Assembly: GCA_036567085.1 (NCBI GenBank)
Contig: DATCVG010000072.1
Coordinates: 1 to 29,064, forward strand
Length of the DNA stretch: 29,064 nucleotides
Source of the DNA: Methylopumilus sp036567085
GTDB lineage: Bacteria; Pseudomonadota; Gammaproteobacteria; Burkholderiales; Methylophilaceae
Direction of reading: 5' to 3'
Positions 6,801 through 15,239 of this stretch are shown here, one piece after another. A program made the position numbers and the translations under genes. The stretch's first letter is position 1, and each line of letters begins with the position of its first letter. The notes under the pieces are model-generated. The model made no database searches. It saw only the letters and a program-made list of their open reading frames with translations, and had not been told where the DNA came from.

Positions 6801-8741
6801 TTGAAATCTTCAACAATTAATGTCAAAAAAATAAATCAATTGCTAAGCTCAATGAGCTTCGCAGTGTCGATGCTTGTATTTTTGGGGATTGCATCAATCA
6901 TAGGAACAATGCTTAAGCAAAATGAGCCCTATGAGAACTACATTATTAAATTAGGCGAATTTTGGTTTGTATATTTTGAAAAAATTGGTCTTTATGATGT
7001 ATATCACAGCATTTGGTTTTTAATAATTCTTCTTTTTTTGGTTTTATCTACAACGCTTTGTATTATTAAAAATACACCAGCAATTCTTAAGGATTTTTCA
7101 GTATTTAAAGATTCTTTAGAGGAAAAGTCACTTTTATCATTCACACATCATCTTGTTATAAAAAATAAAAAGTATGTGAATACTTCAAAAATTCTTCATT
7201 ACTTAAAACAATCAAAATATAAGGTAAAAGAGAAATCGAAAGAAAATGGCGATTTTTTAATTGTTGCCAAGAAGGGAAACTACCAGCGCTTAGGGTATAT
7301 TTTGACGCATATTGGAGTGGTAATAATTTGCTTAGGTGGGTTATTGGATGGCAATCTTATTTTTAAAGCTCAAGAATTACTAGGCTATAAAAAAATTGAA
7401 ACATTAGATATGCCAGCTTCAAAGGTTCCAGAAGCAAGTAGATTAAGTGTCAGCAATACCTCATTTAGAGCAAATATGACGCTTGTTGAGGGCTCTTCAG
7501 ATAATGTTGCATTTGTCAGAATGAAAGATGGATACCTTGTACAAGATTTGCCTTTTAAAATAACTCTAAAAGATTTTAGAATTAATCATTATTCAACAGG
7601 TATGCCAAAATCCTTTGAAAGCGATTTGGTAATTTCCGATCCTGAACTTTCTCAAGATATAACAAAAACAATTAGCGTTAATCATCCTTTTACTTATAAA
7701 GGTATAGCAATATATCAATCAGATTTTCAAGATGGAGGCACAAAGCTAAACATTAAATTGCGAAGCCTAGTCAATTCTGACTCTACTCACAAAATAGATG
7801 GAAAGATTTTTGATAAAGTCAAATTAGATAAAGATCAAATTACTTACGAGTTTAATGACTTTAAAAAATTTAATGTATTAAATTTAAAAGAGGGCAAAAA
7901 AGAAAAACCCAGAAATGTGGGCCCAAGTGTCACCTATAAGGTTAGAAATAGCTCAGGTCAAGCTCGTGAATATCTTTCATACCAATATGCTATGCCTATT
8001 GAGGGACGTCAATTTTTTATAAGCGGCATGAGAGAAACTCCCCAAGAAGAATTTAAATACTTAAAAATTCCTGCAGATGCAAAAAGCTCTATTGAGGAAT
8101 TTATGTTATTTAAAGATGCGCTTCAAAATAAAACACTGATTGAATTTGTTGCAAAAAAAATAGCTAATCAATCGACGAGTAATATAGATAAAAATAATGA
8201 TGTTAAAGAATCATTTGAAAAGAGTGTTAATAAATTAATGGATTTATTTGGGCAAGGGGGATTTTCAAATATTGCTGAAAATATAGATAAAAATATTCCA
8301 GCTAATGAAAAAGAAAAAGCTGTTCAAACTTACTTAAAAATTATAGATATTGTATCAAGAGAGATCTATAAAGCTAAATTTAATCTGGCAGATAAAGATC
8401 TCAATCAAACTCGAATTATATTTATACAAGATGCATTAAATGCTTATAGTGATATATTTTTTTATGGAGTTCCTTATTACTTTGAATTAACAAGTTATGA
8501 ACAAAAAGAAGCAAGCGGACTCCAATTGACTAAGTCGCCTGGTCAATTTTGGGTTTATCTTGGGTCTCTAAGTTTAGTATTTGGTATTTTTTCAATGATT
8601 TATTTAAATGAAAGAAAATTATGGTTGCTTATAAAAGCAAAAGGTGGCGTTATACTTGCTCTAAGCTCTAATCGTAAGAATATAGATTTTGAAAATGACT
8701 TTAAGAAATTAATTCAAGAAATTAAGAAAATTATTCAATAA
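6801..8741 (+). CDS. resB: Cytochrome c biogenesis protein ResB (System II)
   Basis: Membrane partner of CcsA in the System II heme-delivery and ligation complex. The 646-residue protein has hydrophobic segments near 18-36, 71-89, 163-182 and 584-602, with a large periplasmic domain between the third and fourth. Family motifs include GTMLKQNEPYENY near 35-47 and GLYDVYHSIWF at 63-73. Start is TTG at 6801: the frame is closed by a TAA at 6786-6788 and no ATG occurs before residue 18, which is already inside the first membrane segment. The length suits the ResB of betaproteobacteria. It is followed after 13 bases by ccsA. Confidence 0.92.
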   Translation: MKSSTINVKKINQLLSSMSFAVSMLVFLGIASIIGTMLKQNEPYENYIIKLGEFWFVYFEKIGLYDVYHSIWFLIILLFLVLSTTLCIIKNTPAILKDFSVFKDSLEEKSLLSFTHHLVIKNKKYVNTSKILHYLKQSKYKVKEKSKENGDFLIVAKKGNYQRLGYILTHIGVVIICLGGLLDGNLIFKAQELLGYKKIETLDMPASKVPEASRLSVSNTSFRANMTLVEGSSDNVAFVRMKDGYLVQDLPFKITLKDFRINHYSTGMPKSFESDLVISDPELSQDITKTISVNHPFTYKGIAIYQSDFQDGGTKLNIKLRSLVNSDSTHKIDGKIFDKVKLDKDQITYEFNDFKKFNVLNLKEGKKEKPRNVGPSVTYKVRNSSGQAREYLSYQYAMPIEGRQFFISGMRETPQEEFKYLKIPADAKSSIEEFMLFKDALQNKTLIEFVAKKIANQSTSNIDKNNDVKESFEKSVNKLMDLFGQGGFSNIAENIDKNIPANEKEKAVQTYLKIIDIVSREIYKAKFNLADKDLNQTRIIFIQDALNAYSDIFFYGVPYYFELTSYEQKEASGLQLTKSPGQFWVYLGSLSLVFGIFSMIYLNERKLWLLIKAKGGVILALSSNRKNIDFENDFKKLIQEIKKIIQ

Positions 8742-8754
8742 TAGGTGAAAATTT

Positions 8755-9888
8755 ATGTTCAATAAATTAGTTAAATCTTCTAAAGCGACATTTCAAACAT
8801 TTAATGTTTTTTATCTTGCTTTTTTATTAGGCGGTGCCTTGTATGCACTAAAAACATTTTATAGTTATATGGATGTTTATGAAAAAGTAATTTTATTTGG
8901 AAGTGTTGGATTTTTTTCATGGCTTGGTTGGAAATGGAATAATTTTAAAAAAATTACGATTTTAGTTTTTGTGATTAGTCTTTTCGCGATTCATTTATAT
9001 CAAGGCGTCTTAGCTAATAATGAGCAAATCTTCTTATTGAAGTATTTAATAGCAAGTCAATCAGCAATTATGTGGATGAATGTTTTTTTCGTGCTTTCAC
9101 TTTTACTCTATTGGCTAGGCCTTCTGACAAAAAATAATTTAGTAGATAATATTGCTTCTTCTTTCACGTTTATAGCAGTTTTGTTTGGTTTCATTGGATT
9201 ACTTGTTAGATGGTATGAATCTTATTTAATAGGTCTTGATATTGGTCATATTCCAATCAGTAATTTATACGAGGTATTTATTTTATTTTGTTTAATTACC
9301 TCTCTTCTATATTTATTTTACGAAGAAAGGTTTAATACAAAAAAATTAGGTGCTTTTGTATTGATTGTTATTAATGCGGCTGTGGGATTTATTTTATGGT
9401 ACACATTTGATCGTCATGCAGATGGTGTTCAGCCTCTAGTGCCCGCTCTTCAATCTTACTGGATGAAAATACATGTGCCTGCTAATTTCATAGGATATGG
9501 ATCATTTTCATTAGCAGCTATGGTATCGGTTGCTTACTTATTTTCAGGCAAAAAAATACTAACTTCTTATTTGCCAAAATTAGCTGTACTTGATGACCTT
9601 ATTTATAAATCTATAGCAATCGGATTTATCTTTTTTACAATCGCTACGATATTAGGTGCCATATGGGCAGCAGAAGCTTGGGGAGGTTATTGGTCATGGG
9701 ACCCAAAAGAAACATGGGCACTAATCGTTTGGTTAAATTATGCAGCTTGGCTCCATTATCGAATCGTAAAAGGCCTAAGAGGCTCTATTTTAGCTTGGTG
9801 GGCACTGATTGGACTCGTTATTACTACCTTTGCTTTTTTAGGTGTCAATATGTTTTTATCGGGACTGCATTCATATGGCGAACTTTAA
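8755..9888 (+). CDS. ccsA: Cytochrome c biogenesis protein CcsA/CcsB (System II heme handling)
   Basis: Polytopic heme-handling protein that, with ResB, presents heme to apocytochromes c in the periplasm. The 377 residues include the tryptophan-rich WWD motif (WGGYWSWDPKETW, 309-321) and conserved histidines at H165 (IGHIPISNLYE), H240 (KIHVP) and H372 (LHSYG), the usual axial ligand candidates. There are about eight hydrophobic segments. AGGTGA at 8743-8748 lies six bases before the ATG, one of the clearer ribosome sites here. It forms a pair with resB. In some schemes the same protein is called CcsB or ResC. Confidence 0.94.
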   Translation: MFNKLVKSSKATFQTFNVFYLAFLLGGALYALKTFYSYMDVYEKVILFGSVGFFSWLGWKWNNFKKITILVFVISLFAIHLYQGVLANNEQIFLLKYLIASQSAIMWMNVFFVLSLLLYWLGLLTKNNLVDNIASSFTFIAVLFGFIGLLVRWYESYLIGLDIGHIPISNLYEVFILFCLITSLLYLFYEERFNTKKLGAFVLIVINAAVGFILWYTFDRHADGVQPLVPALQSYWMKIHVPANFIGYGSFSLAAMVSVAYLFSGKKILTSYLPKLAVLDDLIYKSIAIGFIFFTIATILGAIWAAEAWGGYWSWDPKETWALIVWLNYAAWLHYRIVKGLRGSILAWWALIGLVITTFAFLGVNMFLSGLHSYGEL

Positions 9889-9926
9889 TTCCATGTAGAA
9901 TGTACGTTTAATTTTTACATTTAAAT

Positions 9927-10730
9927 ATGACCCAAAAAAATATAGTCGAAATTAAAAACCTATCTTTTGGCTACGGTAATTTTATGCTTCATAAAGATAT
10001 CAGTATGGTTTTTCCTCGCGGTAAAGTCACAGCTATCATGGGTGGAAGCGGATGCGGTAAAACGACTATTCTTCGTTTAATAGGCGGTCAAATAAAACCT
10101 AAAGCTGGTCAAGTAACTGTGGATGGCAAGATTGTTCACAAACAAGATAGACAAGGTATTTATGAATTGCGAAGAAAAATGGGCATGCTTTTCCAGCACG
10201 GCGCTCTTTTTACTGACTTGTCCGTATTTGATAATGTGGCATTTCCAATGCGTGAACATACTAAGTTACCAGAAAGCATGATTCGCGATTTAGTTCTTAT
10301 GAAGCTTAATGCAGTTGGCTTAAGAGGCGCTCATAAACTTATGTCTACTGAACTCTCAGGCGGCATGGCAAGACGAGTAGCACTTGCAAGAGCTATTGCA
10401 CTAGATCCAGATATTATTATGTATGACGAGCCTTTTGCTGGATTAGATCCTATTTCTATGGCGGTCATTTGTGATCTTATTAGAACGCTCAATGATGCAT
10501 TGGGAGCAACTTCAATCATCGTGACTCACGATGTAGAAGAAGTTTTCTCTTTTGCAGACTATATTTACTTTGTTGCGGATGGCTCAGTAGCTGCTGAAGG
10601 AACACCTAAAGAATTGTTAAAATCAAAACTTCCTTTTGTACATCAATTTGTGCATGGGGAGAAAGATGGCCCTGTTCCATTTCATTACAATGCGCCTAGC
10701 TATAAAAAAGATATTTATGAGCCAGTTTAA
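9927..10730 (+). CDS. mlaF: MlaF, ATPase of the phospholipid (Mla) transporter
   Basis: Cytoplasmic ATPase of the MlaFEDB inner-membrane complex that moves phospholipids between inner and outer membranes. In 267 residues it shows Walker A GGSGCGKT (39-46), Q-loop Q90, ABC signature LSGGM (143-147), Walker B IIMYDE (163-168) and a switch histidine in IVTHDVEE. The C-terminal tail beyond the ATPase fold is typical of MlaF. First gene of mlaFEDCB; only 38 A+T-rich bases separate it from ccsA, and no clear promoter is visible there. mlaE follows after three bases. Confidence 0.95.
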   Translation: MTQKNIVEIKNLSFGYGNFMLHKDISMVFPRGKVTAIMGGSGCGKTTILRLIGGQIKPKAGQVTVDGKIVHKQDRQGIYELRRKMGMLFQHGALFTDLSVFDNVAFPMREHTKLPESMIRDLVLMKLNAVGLRGAHKLMSTELSGGMARRVALARAIALDPDIIMYDEPFAGLDPISMAVICDLIRTLNDALGATSIIVTHDVEEVFSFADYIYFVADGSVAAEGTPKELLKSKLPFVHQFVHGEKDGPVPFHYNAPSYKKDIYEPV

Positions 10731-10733
10731 TTT

Positions 10734-11522
10734 ATGAATCCAATTTTCAAAATTTTAAGAAATATAGGCAATCATGTTACTTCAAGAATTTGGCGTTTAG
10801 GTTCAGCTACGAGGTTTTTTTTACTAACCTTAATTTATTCAGGTGAAAGCTTTAGACGAATTCACTTAACCATTCGTGAAATATATTTCACCGGTGTCAT
10901 GTCCTTAATTATTATCGTGGTTTCCGCTTTCTTTGTAGGCATGGTGCTGGGTTTACAAGGATATTACACGTTACAAAAATATGGCTCTTCAGAATCCATT
11001 GGCGTTTTAGTAGCATTAGCTTTATTAAGAGAACTTGGCCCAGTGGTTACTGCACTTTTATTTGCAGGAAGAGCCGGAACTGCAATCACCGCTGAAATTG
11101 GTTTAATGAAAGCCACTGAGCAATTATCAGCTATGGAGATGATGGCCATAAGTCCAATTGCCAGAATTATTGGCCCTAGATTTTGGGCTGGTGTTATTTC
11201 AATGCCAATACTTGCTACCATTTTCTCAATGGTAGGGGTGATGGGAGGCTATTTAGTTGCGGTCCCTATTATTGGTGTAGATCACGGAGCATTTTGGTCC
11301 CAAATGAATGTGAATGTTGATTTTAGATTTGATGTGATAAATGGACTGATCAAAAGTTTAGTATTTGGAGTTGCATGTACGATTATTGCGCTCTATGAAG
11401 GTTATGATGCTCCTCCAACGGCAGAAGGAGTAAGTCGAGCTACCACGCGGACTGTTGTCACTTCTTCACTTACTGTTTTAGGATTAGATTTTATTTTAAC
11501 TTCGTTTATGATGTCGAATTAA
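10734..11522 (+). CDS. mlaE: MlaE, permease of the phospholipid (Mla) transporter
   Basis: Inner-membrane permease subunit of the Mla system. The 262-residue protein has an amphipathic N terminus, then hydrophobic segments from about residue 53. The conserved MlaE core is AGRAGTAITAEIG (111-123) followed by KATEQLSAMEMM, which faces MlaF. Length matches the family. It lies between mlaF and mlaD with three-base gaps, so co-transcription and assembly are likely. Confidence 0.95.
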   Translation: MNPIFKILRNIGNHVTSRIWRLGSATRFFLLTLIYSGESFRRIHLTIREIYFTGVMSLIIIVVSAFFVGMVLGLQGYYTLQKYGSSESIGVLVALALLRELGPVVTALLFAGRAGTAITAEIGLMKATEQLSAMEMMAISPIARIIGPRFWAGVISMPILATIFSMVGVMGGYLVAVPIIGVDHGAFWSQMNVNVDFRFDVINGLIKSLVFGVACTIIALYEGYDAPPTAEGVSRATTRTVVTSSLTVLGLDFILTSFMMSN

Positions 11523-11540
11523 TATGTGATTGGAGCCATT

Positions 11541-12008
11541 ATGGATAAGACAACATTAGATATTTGGGTGGGTTTATTTGTCGCAATAGGTATTGCAGCC
11601 CTGATGGGCTTAGCCATGAAGGTGGGCAACCTGACAAGCAATACGCTAGGGGAAACTTATACAATAACTGCAAATTATGAAAATATTGGAGGACTCAAAC
11701 CCAGAGCACCAGTGAAAAGTTCAGGCGTAGTTGTAGGCCGTATAGATCAAATCCAATTTGATACTAAAGCTTATCAAGCTGTTGTGACCTTAAAAATAGA
11801 TAAAAGATATCCTTTTCCAAAAGATACCTTCGCAAACATTTATACATCAGGATTGCTGGGCGAGCAATATATTAGCCTAGAGGCTGGTGGCGATGATCAC
11901 TTTCTAAAGGAAGGAGATCGGATCTCTAAAACACAAGATGCAGTTGTATTGGAAAAACTTATCAGCCAGTTTTTATATAGTAAAGCCTCTGAAGAGTCCA
12001 AAAAATAA
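11541..12008 (+). CDS. mlaD: MlaD, MCE-domain phospholipid-binding protein
   Basis: Inner-membrane-anchored MCE protein that forms the hexameric ring on MlaE. With the start used here it is 155 residues: one N-terminal membrane helix (about 8-28), an MCE domain (about 38-116) and a short C-terminal tail. YTSGLLGEQYISL (101-113) is the conserved MCE loop. I chose the ATG at 11541 because GGAG at 11532-11535 precedes it by five bases and MDKTTLDIWVGLF is the usual MlaD beginning; a GTG at 11526 would add five residues. mlaC follows after 27 bases with no mlaA in between. Confidence 0.93.
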   Translation: MDKTTLDIWVGLFVAIGIAALMGLAMKVGNLTSNTLGETYTITANYENIGGLKPRAPVKSSGVVVGRIDQIQFDTKAYQAVVTLKIDKRYPFPKDTFANIYTSGLLGEQYISLEAGGDDHFLKEGDRISKTQDAVVLEKLISQFLYSKASEESKK

Positions 12009-12035
12009 TGTTTACTAGAAAGGTATTTTAAAGCT

Positions 12036-12650
12036 ATGAAAAAGTTTTTATTATTAATTTTAACTTTACTAATGTCGATGAGCATATTTGCTGCCGAAGC
12101 TCCAGACCTTTTCGTTAGGAAAATTGCCGATGAAGTTTTTGAAATTTTAAAAACGGATAAAGATTTAAAAGCGGGTAATAAGGAAAAAGCCTACAAAATT
12201 ACTGAAGAAAAAATACTTCCTTATTTTGATTTCGATCGCATTTCAAAACTTGTTCTTGGAAAAGCATGGCCAGCAGCAACGAAAGACGAGCAGGAAGCCT
12301 TTAAAAAAGAGTTTAAAACGATGCTAGTTAAGACTTATGGTAGTGCATTGTTAAAATTTAAAGATCAGACTTTAAATTACAAACCAACTCGATTTCAGCC
12401 CTCAGATGAAGAAGTATTAGTGAAGACTGAAATTTTAAAGTCTGGCGCCCCACCTTTGCCTATAGACTACATGCTAGAGAAAGATGGTGATTCTTGGAAA
12501 GTATTTGATATTATTATTGAGGGTGTCAGTCTAGTTACAAACTTTCGCGGTCAATTTGGTAATGAAATAAAACAAAATGGCATAGCCTCTCTTATTTCAA
12601 AACTTGCAGAGAAGAATGCTGATTCTGATAAAGTAAAATCTAATAAATGA
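12036..12650 (+). CDS. mlaC: MlaC, periplasmic phospholipid shuttle
   Basis: Soluble periplasmic carrier that passes phospholipids between the outer-membrane MlaA complex and MlaFEDB. The 204 residues start with a signal peptide (MKKFLLLILTLLMSMSIFA, probable cleavage near 19-20), followed by a typical MlaC/Ttg2D domain (PYFDFDRISKLVLGKAW and GDSWKVFDIIIEGVSL). The stop codon overlaps the mlaB start as ATGA. Confidence 0.94.
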   Translation: MKKFLLLILTLLMSMSIFAAEAPDLFVRKIADEVFEILKTDKDLKAGNKEKAYKITEEKILPYFDFDRISKLVLGKAWPAATKDEQEAFKKEFKTMLVKTYGSALLKFKDQTLNYKPTRFQPSDEEVLVKTEILKSGAPPLPIDYMLEKDGDSWKVFDIIIEGVSLVTNFRGQFGNEIKQNGIASLISKLAEKNADSDKVKSNK

Positions 12651-12931
12651 TCATTTTTGATAAAAATCAATGGCAGTTAAGTGGCGATCTTACAATTGAA
12701 AAGATACCAGCCATTATTGATTTAATTAATAAACAAAAATTAGACAAAAAAACGACGATTGCTTTCTCAAAAGTAACTTCTGTAGACACGTCGACATTAA
12801 GTCTAATTTTTGAATTACAAAGACAAGCTAAAAAAACAAAATCACATTTTGTTTTTAAAAATTTACCAAAAAATTTAAATAGCCTCGCAAAATTATATGG
12901 AGTGGAAGATTTAGTATCTTCCCTTCATTAG
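12647..12931 (+). CDS. mlaB: MlaB, STAS-domain subunit of the Mla transporter
   Basis: Small cytoplasmic STAS protein (94 residues) that binds and supports MlaF. The fold is seen from the alternating strands and helices and from SVDTSTLSLI (45-54), the place of the conserved DT/DS element of STAS domains. Sequence conservation in this family is low; position at the end of mlaFEDC and the four-base overlap with mlaC make the call firm. A pair of possible hairpins follows at 12940-12964. Confidence 0.88.
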   Translation: MIIFDKNQWQLSGDLTIEKIPAIIDLINKQKLDKKTTIAFSKVTSVDTSTLSLIFELQRQAKKTKSHFVFKNLPKNLNSLAKLYGVEDLVSSLH

Positions 12932-12939
12932 GTTTTGTA

Positions 12940-12964
12940 TTCTTAAGTTTCATTTAAGAAACTT
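12940..12964 (+). other. Two mutually exclusive hairpins after mlaB
   Basis: TTCTTAA (12940-12946) can pair with TTAAGAA (12954-12960), or AAGTTTC (12945-12951) can pair with GAAACTT (12958-12964). Both stems are perfect seven-base matches and cannot coexist. A short pyrimidine-rich stretch (GTTCCTTTT) follows, so the second could be a weak terminator or a processing site between mlaB and the next ABC transporter genes. Confidence 0.4.
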
Positions 12965-12979
12965 GTTCCTTTTATCCCA

Positions 12980-13891
12980 ATGAAAAAAGCCATCGTATTT
13001 AAGAATGTTAAAAAGAACTTCGGTAAATTAGAAGCACTTAAAGGTATTGATCTCACAATAGAAGAGGGCGAATTTTTTGGGCTCTTAGGTCCTAATGGTG
13101 CTGGCAAATCAACTCTTATTAATATTCTGGCAGGACTTGCAAAATCTTCTTCAGGCTCAATTAAGGTGATGGGCTATGATGTGATTCAAGATTATCAATA
13201 CGCAAGAAGATCGCTTGGTATTGTGCCCCAGGAATTAGTATTTGACCCTTTTTTTAATGTGCGTGAAATGCTTCAATTCCAAGCAGGCTACTTTGGCAAA
13301 GGTCGCGAAAATGATGATTGGATTGATGAAGTCATAGAAGGACTTGACCTTAAAGATAAAGCCAATACAAATATGAGAATGCTTTCTGGTGGCATGAAAA
13401 GAAGAGCATTAATAGCGCAAGCTCTCGTGCATAAACCGCCGGTGATTGTTTTAGACGAGCCGACAGCAGGCGTGGATGTGGAACTTAGAAAAAGATTATG
13501 GCAATTCATCAAAAAACTCAATCAAAAAGGCCATACGATTGTTTTGACTACACATTACCTAGAGGAAGCCGAAACTCTTTGCAGTCGAATTGCTATGATG
13601 GACCAAGGCAAAGTTGTTGCATTAGATAAAACAAAAAACCTATTAAAACGTTTCTCAGCAAAAAATTTAAATCTACGCTTAGATTTAAAAGGAAAAAAAA
13701 TTCCTGCAAGCATTCAGAATCTTATGCAAAATTTAGATCATCACTCGATCAGTTTTTTAATTGAAGAGATAGCAGAAGTCGAATTTATTATAGGCGAATT
13801 AAAAAAATCAAAAATAAAAATATTGGATATGGATTTAACTAATTCCGACTTAGAAAATGTCTTTTTAAAGCTCACTGGAAGTAAAAAATGA
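12980..13891 (+). CDS. ABC-2 type exporter ATPase (YadG-like)
   Basis: ATPase of 303 residues for a two-gene exporter. Walker A is GPNGAGKS (37-44), signature LSGGM (135-139) and Walker B VIVLDEP (155-161), with a switch histidine in TTHYLEEAE. A C-terminal extension of about 80 residues follows the ATPase fold, as in the YadG/NodI/CcmA-like group. It overlaps the permease gene by four bases. The substrate is unknown; the pair commonly sits between mla and bolA/murA in betaproteobacteria, which hints at an envelope role but does not prove one. Confidence 0.85.
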   Translation: MKKAIVFKNVKKNFGKLEALKGIDLTIEEGEFFGLLGPNGAGKSTLINILAGLAKSSSGSIKVMGYDVIQDYQYARRSLGIVPQELVFDPFFNVREMLQFQAGYFGKGRENDDWIDEVIEGLDLKDKANTNMRMLSGGMKRRALIAQALVHKPPVIVLDEPTAGVDVELRKRLWQFIKKLNQKGHTIVLTTHYLEEAETLCSRIAMMDQGKVVALDKTKNLLKRFSAKNLNLRLDLKGKKIPASIQNLMQNLDHHSISFLIEEIAEVEFIIGELKKSKIKILDMDLTNSDLENVFLKLTGSKK

Positions 13892-14664
13892 TAAATTTTA
13901 AAACTGAGTTTATAGGTACATGGACGCTTTTGAAGAAAGAATTATTAAGATTTTGGCGTGTCGTTTTTCAGACAGTAGCCGCACCCGTGATCACTGCAGT
14001 CCTATACTTGCTCATCTTTTCTCACGTCTTAGCAAATCATGTAAAAGTCTATGATAATGTTGAATACACTGCGTTTCTTATTCCAGGTTTAATCATGATG
14101 TCTTTATTGCAAAATGCTTTTGCAAATAGTTCATCAAGCCTTATTCAATCTAAAGTCATGGGAAATATTGTATTTATATTATTAACACCTATTACTTATC
14201 TTCAATTTTTCTTAGCTTTTTTAATCGCTTCAATTGTGAGAGGTATTTTTGTCGGTGCTTGCATTTATTTATTTGCACTTTTGTATGTAGATTTACCTAT
14301 GTTGCATCCGTGGATTATTTTTGGATTTGCGATGATTGGAGGTGCATTACTTGGCACATTTGGAATTATTGCAGGTATATGGGCACATCGATTTGATCAG
14401 ATGGCAGCATTCCAAAACTTTGTGATTATGCCTCTATCATTCCTGTCAGGCGTATTTTATTCAATTCATTCCTTGCCGCCTTTTTGGCAAAAGGTGTCTC
14501 AGCTCAACCCTTTCTTTTATATGATTGATGGTTTCCGGTACGGTTTTTTTGGGCAATCTGATGTAGCTCCATTGTTAAGCCTTTCAATCGTAACCTTCTT
14601 TTTCATTGTGTTGGCTTCCATTACCTTAGGAATGCTAAAATCCGGCTATAAATTAAGAATCTAA
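13888..14664 (+). CDS. ABC-2 type exporter permease (YadH-like)
   Basis: Six-helix ABC-2 permease of 258 residues, partner of the upstream ATPase. Hydrophobic stretches cover residues from about 30 to the end; the segment LSGVFYSIHSLPPFW followed by LNPFFYMIDGFRYGFFG is the typical late ABC-2 motif. It starts in an ATGA overlap with the ATPase gene and ends three bases before bolA. Substrate unknown. Confidence 0.85.
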   Translation: MINFKTEFIGTWTLLKKELLRFWRVVFQTVAAPVITAVLYLLIFSHVLANHVKVYDNVEYTAFLIPGLIMMSLLQNAFANSSSSLIQSKVMGNIVFILLTPITYLQFFLAFLIASIVRGIFVGACIYLFALLYVDLPMLHPWIIFGFAMIGGALLGTFGIIAGIWAHRFDQMAAFQNFVIMPLSFLSGVFYSIHSLPPFWQKVSQLNPFFYMIDGFRYGFFGQSDVAPLLSLSIVTFFFIVLASITLGMLKSGYKLRI

Positions 14665-14667
14665 AAG

Positions 14668-14910
14668 ATGACGGCTGACGATATTAGACAATCGATTCTC
14701 GAAAAACTTGAATGTGAGTTTATAGAAATTTTAGGTGAGGATGGCACCCATTTTGAGGGCACGATTGTAAGTGGTTTATTTGAAGGATTAAATCGGGTTA
14801 AACAACATCAAATGGTATTTAATGCTTTAGGCGATAAGATGAAAAGTGAAATTCATGCTCTATCTATGAAGACTTATACACCAAATGAATGGAATCAATT
14901 AAAAACGTAA
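14668..14910 (+). CDS. ibaG: BolA-family protein (IbaG/YrbA type)
   Basis: Small BolA-fold protein (80 residues), a likely partner of monothiol glutaredoxin in [2Fe-2S] binding. Conserved features are GEDGTHFEG (with H28), GLFEGLNRVKQHQMV (37-50) and the C-terminal HALSMKTYTPNEW (H63), which is closer to IbaG than to BolA itself. As in Escherichia coli it lies just upstream of murA, but here grxD stands between them, 16 bases downstream. Confidence 0.88.
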   Translation: MTADDIRQSILEKLECEFIEILGEDGTHFEGTIVSGLFEGLNRVKQHQMVFNALGDKMKSEIHALSMKTYTPNEWNQLKT

Positions 14911-14926
14911 TATTGAGGAGTAAGGC

Positions 14927-15238
14927 ATGAGTGCGCAAGAGAAGATTCAAAAAACGATTAATGAACATGATGTAGTTTTATTCATGAAGGGAAGTCCTAA
15001 ATTTCCTCAGTGCGGTTTTTCAAGTTTAGCAACTAAAATTTTAGATGCATGTGGTACCGATTTTCATGCAATCGATGTACTTCAAGATCCAGAAATAAGA
15101 GAAGGTATCAAAGTGTTTGCAAATTGGCCAACCATTCCTCAACTATATATTCGCGGAGAATTTATTGGTGGCGCCGACATCATGAAAGAAATGTATGAGA
15201 CTGGAGAGCTTGTAAAGTTATTAAAGGCTAATTCATAA
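14927..15238 (+). CDS. grxD: Monothiol glutaredoxin GrxD (CGFS type)
   Basis: Cytosolic [2Fe-2S]-binding glutaredoxin of 103 residues. The active site is CGFS (29-32) with the preceding K21-G-SP-x-x-P pattern, and the glutathione-binding WPTIPQLYI and GGADI segments follow. Family members bind clusters as homodimers or with BolA proteins, and its bolA-type neighbour fits that. GAGGAG at 14915-14920 lies six bases before the ATG, a strong ribosome site by local standards. murA starts two bases after its stop. Confidence 0.94.
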   Translation: MSAQEKIQKTINEHDVVLFMKGSPKFPQCGFSSLATKILDACGTDFHAIDVLQDPEIREGIKVFANWPTIPQLYIRGEFIGGADIMKEMYETGELVKLLKANS

Positions 15239-15239
15239 C

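Noticed and set aside
9663..9911. Plus-strand frame overlapping the end of ccsA
   Set aside because: It is a shifted reading of the conserved WWD region of ccsA with no independent support.
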